This document shows, in pieces, positions 5,196-6,004 of a stretch of DNA of 6,004 bases (its first letter is position 1; the number at the start of each line of letters is the position of its first letter). This stretch comes from Micavibrio sp. (GTDB taxonomy: Bacteria > Pseudomonadota > Alphaproteobacteria > Micavibrionales > Micavibrionaceae): NCBI GenBank assembly GCA_027066695.1, contig JAMONE010000228.1, forward strand, positions 1 through 6,004. Direction: 5' to 3'. The notes below the pieces were generated by a model, which was not told the DNA's origin, did not search any database, and saw nothing but the letters and a program-made list of their open reading frames with translations. Made by a program: the position numbers and the translations under genes.

Positions 5196-6004
5196 GATGA
5201 TAAAGCGTTTCTTTTATATTTTTACTGCCGTCATATTGGCGCATAGTTTAACTGGTTGTAGCACAAATCCTGCGACGGGGCAAAGCCAGTTCACAGCTCT
5301 GATGTCACCAAGTCAGGAGCTACGGGTTGGCGCGCAAGAACACTCTAAAATTATAAAACAATACGGGCTTTATAAGGATGAGAAGCTTCAAAAATATATG
5401 AGCGCGGTCGGCCACAAGGTTGTTCAATATACCGAGCGTCCCGAGGTTAATTACAGCTTTCACTTACTCGATAGTCCTATGGTCAATGCTTTTGCCTTGC
5501 CAGGGGGGTATATTTATATGACGCGCGGGCTTTTAAGCTTGGCTAATAGTGAGGCGGAGATGGCTTCTGTACTTGCGCATGAAACAGGTCATATAACGGC
5601 GCGGCATTCGGCAGAACGCTATTCACGCGGGGTTGTGACATCATTAGGCGCGATGATTTTATCTACGGCGGTGGGGAGCTCTGGCGTGTCGCAGGCTCTT
5701 GGCGTTGGCTCTGATCTTTATATGAAGTCGTATTCCAGAGGGCAGGAAGCACAAGCTGATAGTCTCGGGATTCGCTATCTCTCGCGCTCGGGCTATACGC
5801 CAAAGGCTATGGCTGGGTTCTTGCGGAATTTACAAGCCGATAGTGTATTAGAGGCGGCGATAGATAAAAAGAAAACATCTGATGCAACGAATTATTTTTC
5901 CACCCATCCCGCAACAATAGAGCGCGTTAATAAAACAGTAAGTGAGGCGCGACAATATGCGGGGCAGGGCGTAGAAAATCGTGACAAATACTTGCGTATG
6001 CTTG
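5194..6004 (+). CDS. M48 family metalloprotease, lipoprotein; 3' end outside the window
   Basis: A zinc metalloprotease related to the BepA/YcaL/LoiP group, which degrade misassembled envelope proteins in the periplasm. The frame is open from 5194 to the window end (270 codons). A lipoprotein signal ends in the lipobox LTGC with Cys22; Ser, not Asp, follows, which by the E. coli rule points to the outer membrane. The catalytic motif HETGH is at residues 129-133 (His129, Glu130, His133). The third zinc ligand is probably Glu185 in SRGQEAQADSLG. His238 in STHPATIERV matches the HP-x5-R region seen in BepA-type proteins. NAFALPGGYIYMTRGLL (98-114) is the usual strand before the helix. Start choice is open: ATG at 5194 or 5197 gives a normal signal peptide, while ATG at 5176 would lengthen it by six residues; none has a strong ribosome binding site. 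The missing C-terminal part may include TPR repeats (family knowledge only). Confidence 0.93.
   Translation, partial: MMIKRFFYIFTAVILAHSLTGCSTNPATGQSQFTALMSPSQELRVGAQEHSKIIKQYGLYKDEKLQKYMSAVGHKVVQYTERPEVNYSFHLLDSPMVNAFALPGGYIYMTRGLLSLANSEAEMASVLAHETGHITARHSAERYSRGVVTSLGAMILSTAVGSSGVSQALGVGSDLYMKSYSRGQEAQADSLGIRYLSRSGYTPKAMAGFLRNLQADSVLEAAIDKKKTSDATNYFSTHPATIERVNKTVSEARQYAGQGVENRDKYLRML
5213..5218 (-). promoter_or_regulatory. Candidate -10 box of the SNase-like gene operon
   Basis: On the minus strand the bases read TATAAA, 17 bases before the ATG at 5195. Transcription would start about 10 bases before that ATG. No recognisable -35 hexamer lies at the normal distance. The site is inside the signal-peptide codons of the M48 gene, which is required if the promoter is close to the gene, because there is no intergenic space. 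Confidence 0.18.

Noticed and set aside
5500..5515. Run of six G in the M48 gene as a possible slippage or frameshift site
   Set aside because: The frame reads through it correctly into NAFALPGGYIYMTRG, a conserved family segment, so nothing suggests programmed slippage or an error.

Overview
The window looks like chromosomal DNA of an AT-rich alphaproteobacterium. This is inferred from the DUF2336 protein (a family I know almost only from Alphaproteobacteria), the alphaproteobacterial character of the FabH and Pgk sequences, and a secreted SNase-like protein with a C-terminal domain that I associate with that class. No lineage below class can be named safely. I see no mobile element, tRNA, rRNA, CRISPR array or phage gene. 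Most of the window is ordinary housekeeping or envelope gene content, and I do not see a convincing new multi-gene system.

Layout. Bases 2-391 (+) hold the 3' end of fabH (fatty acid initiation). A small low-complexity Gln/Ser-rich protein of unknown function follows on the minus strand (448-723) and faces fabH. An AT-rich divergent control region (724-992) separates it from a plus-strand DUF2336 gene (993-2111). That gene ends in an intrinsic terminator whose stem contains the stop codon of the convergent gene pgk. Next comes a tightly packed minus-strand operon, read from right to left: a secreted SNase-fold protein with a degenerate active site (5195-4392), proline iminopeptidase (4391-3375) and phosphoglycerate kinase (3359-2163). 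The first two genes abut as TAG|ATG, and the next gap is 15 bases. At the right edge a lipoprotein M48 metalloprotease (5194 to the window end, plus strand) diverges from the SNase-like gene. The two start codons overlap, leaving no intergenic space.

How the genes relate. Pgk is cytoplasmic glycolysis, Pip is cytoplasmic peptide salvage, and the SNase-like and M48 proteins are exported envelope proteins. The operon is therefore functionally mixed, and cotranscription is inferred from spacing only. The points most worth a second look are the loss of nuclease catalytic residues in the SNase-like protein, the overlapping divergent starts with a possible leaderless promoter, the unrecognised small protein with a clear ribosome binding site, and a possible CtrA-type box before the DUF2336 gene.
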